DNA from: Clostridiales bacterium UBA1770
GTDB lineage: Bacteria > Bacillota > Clostridia > Oscillospirales > CAG-272
NCBI GenBank assembly: GCA_002315325.1
Contig: DCGU01000082.1
Span: 1-33,236 of the forward strand
Direction of reading: 5' to 3'
Length of the DNA: 33,236 bases
A program made the position numbers and the translations under genes. The notes under the pieces were generated by a model. The model did not search any database. It was not told where the DNA came from and saw only the letters and a list, made by a program, of their open reading frames with translations. Shown piece after piece: positions 32,993-33,236 of this stretch (positions within the stretch are counted from its first letter, which is position 1; every line of letters begins with the position of its first letter).

Positions 32993-33025
32993 GGGAGGGG
33001 GACCAACGTAGTTGGTGGAAGGAGT
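32993..33025 (-). repeat. CTCC-ACC hairpin GGTCCCCC repeat, copy 3
   Basis: On the minus strand AACTCCTTCCACCAAC-tac-GTTGGT (stem 33002-33016) followed by CCCCCTCCCTCC. Compared with copies at 21525 and 21704, the stem changes from ACCGGC/GCCGGT to ACCAAC/GTTGGT while pairing is kept. Confidence 0.75.
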
Positions 33026-33074
33026 TCTTTTGCCGACGAGGCAATCCCGTCATGCCTTTTTTATCAAGCCAAGG

Positions 33075-33178
33075 CGCCGAGAAAAAAGTGTAGGAATCCC
33101 CGTTCTTCGCCCCGGGAGCTGTACCCAAGTACTGCAAGGGGTGAAAACGGGGATAGTTTTTGCATGAAAAACCGCTGG
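33075..33178 (-). repeat. GTAC-core structured repeat, copy S6
   Basis: Minus orientation. A leading hairpin AAAAACC-agc-GGTTTTT is followed by CATGCAAAAACTATC. The outer stem ATCCCCGTT / AACGGGGAT (33146-33154 and 33096-33104) is perfect. The core is GTAC-TTGG-GTAC (33121-33132). The tail is TCCTACACTTTTTTCTCG. The flanks match copy S4 closely. Past 33180 nothing is recognised up to the window end. Confidence 0.82.
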
Positions 33179-33236
33179 TTTTTCTCCCTAAAAATCACGT
33201 TATTATTTTAACCGTAAATTGCAATAGCAAGTTGCA

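Noticed and set aside
32869..33137. Open frames at the right edge (plus 74 codons; minus 233 codons)
   Set aside because: The first runs through a terminator and repeats; the second is mostly antisense to the VOC gene and crosses the same terminator.

Overview
The window spans a bacterial chromosome origin in what is most likely a member of the Clostridia (Bacillota). The evidence is the 16S rRNA 5' end at the left edge, Gram-positive style Shine-Dalgarno sites (GGAGG), gene content (dnaA, dnaN, recF, remB, gyrB, gyrA, mreC, mreD), TTTTCCACA DnaA boxes, and many GC-rich short hairpins of a kind common in gut or rumen Clostridia. The 16S fragment looks broadly Lachnospiraceae-like, but about 120 bases do not settle the family. 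Gene orientation switches at about 26.3-26.6 kb: nearly everything to the left reads leftward and everything to the right reads rightward, as expected for genes on the leading strands of two replichores.

Layout. 1-575: start of an rRNA operon on the minus strand, its leader, a consensus promoter, a terminator and a small hairpin array. 574-3584: a DUF4838 protein and, on the opposite strand, an SGNH hydrolase, separated by a 233-240 bp tandem duplication. 3841-7272: two tiny membrane proteins in an overlapping pair and a GH78 alpha-L-rhamnosidase with its own promoter. 7433-14036: an envelope cluster with a 1617-residue surface protein (Ig-like repeats, three membrane segments and a repeat-rich cytoplasmic tail), a multi-pass membrane protein and a probable lipoprotein. 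14112-21019: gyrB-mreC-mreD-unknown-gyrA, with the elongasome genes mreC and mreD lying unusually between the two gyrase genes. 21111-26311: remB, recF, dnaN and dnaA, with the probable oriC between dnaN and dnaA. 26641-30460: a copper P-type ATPase with a CopZ-like domain fused in frame behind an internal ribosome binding site, then a methyltransferase. 30845-32855: a PHP-domain phosphoesterase and a VOC/glyoxalase-like protein.

The most unusual content is between the genes. Two families of structured DNA recur. The first consists of arrays of short perfect hairpins whose stems differ from unit to unit, separated by an invariant 6-7 nt spacer (GTTAAGA, GTGAAAT or GTGATG). These arrays often start exactly at a stop codon, and the recF stop codon lies inside a spacer. 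The second is a larger element, present six times, with a core hairpin GTAC-N3/4-GTAC inside an outer stem. The outer stem sequence differs between copies but complementarity is kept, and a tail resembling ATTCTGCACTTTTT follows. Compensatory change across copies suggests that the fold itself is selected or is generated by the copying mechanism. I know of no described family that matches either one. All functional statements here come from reading the sequence; no database search was run.
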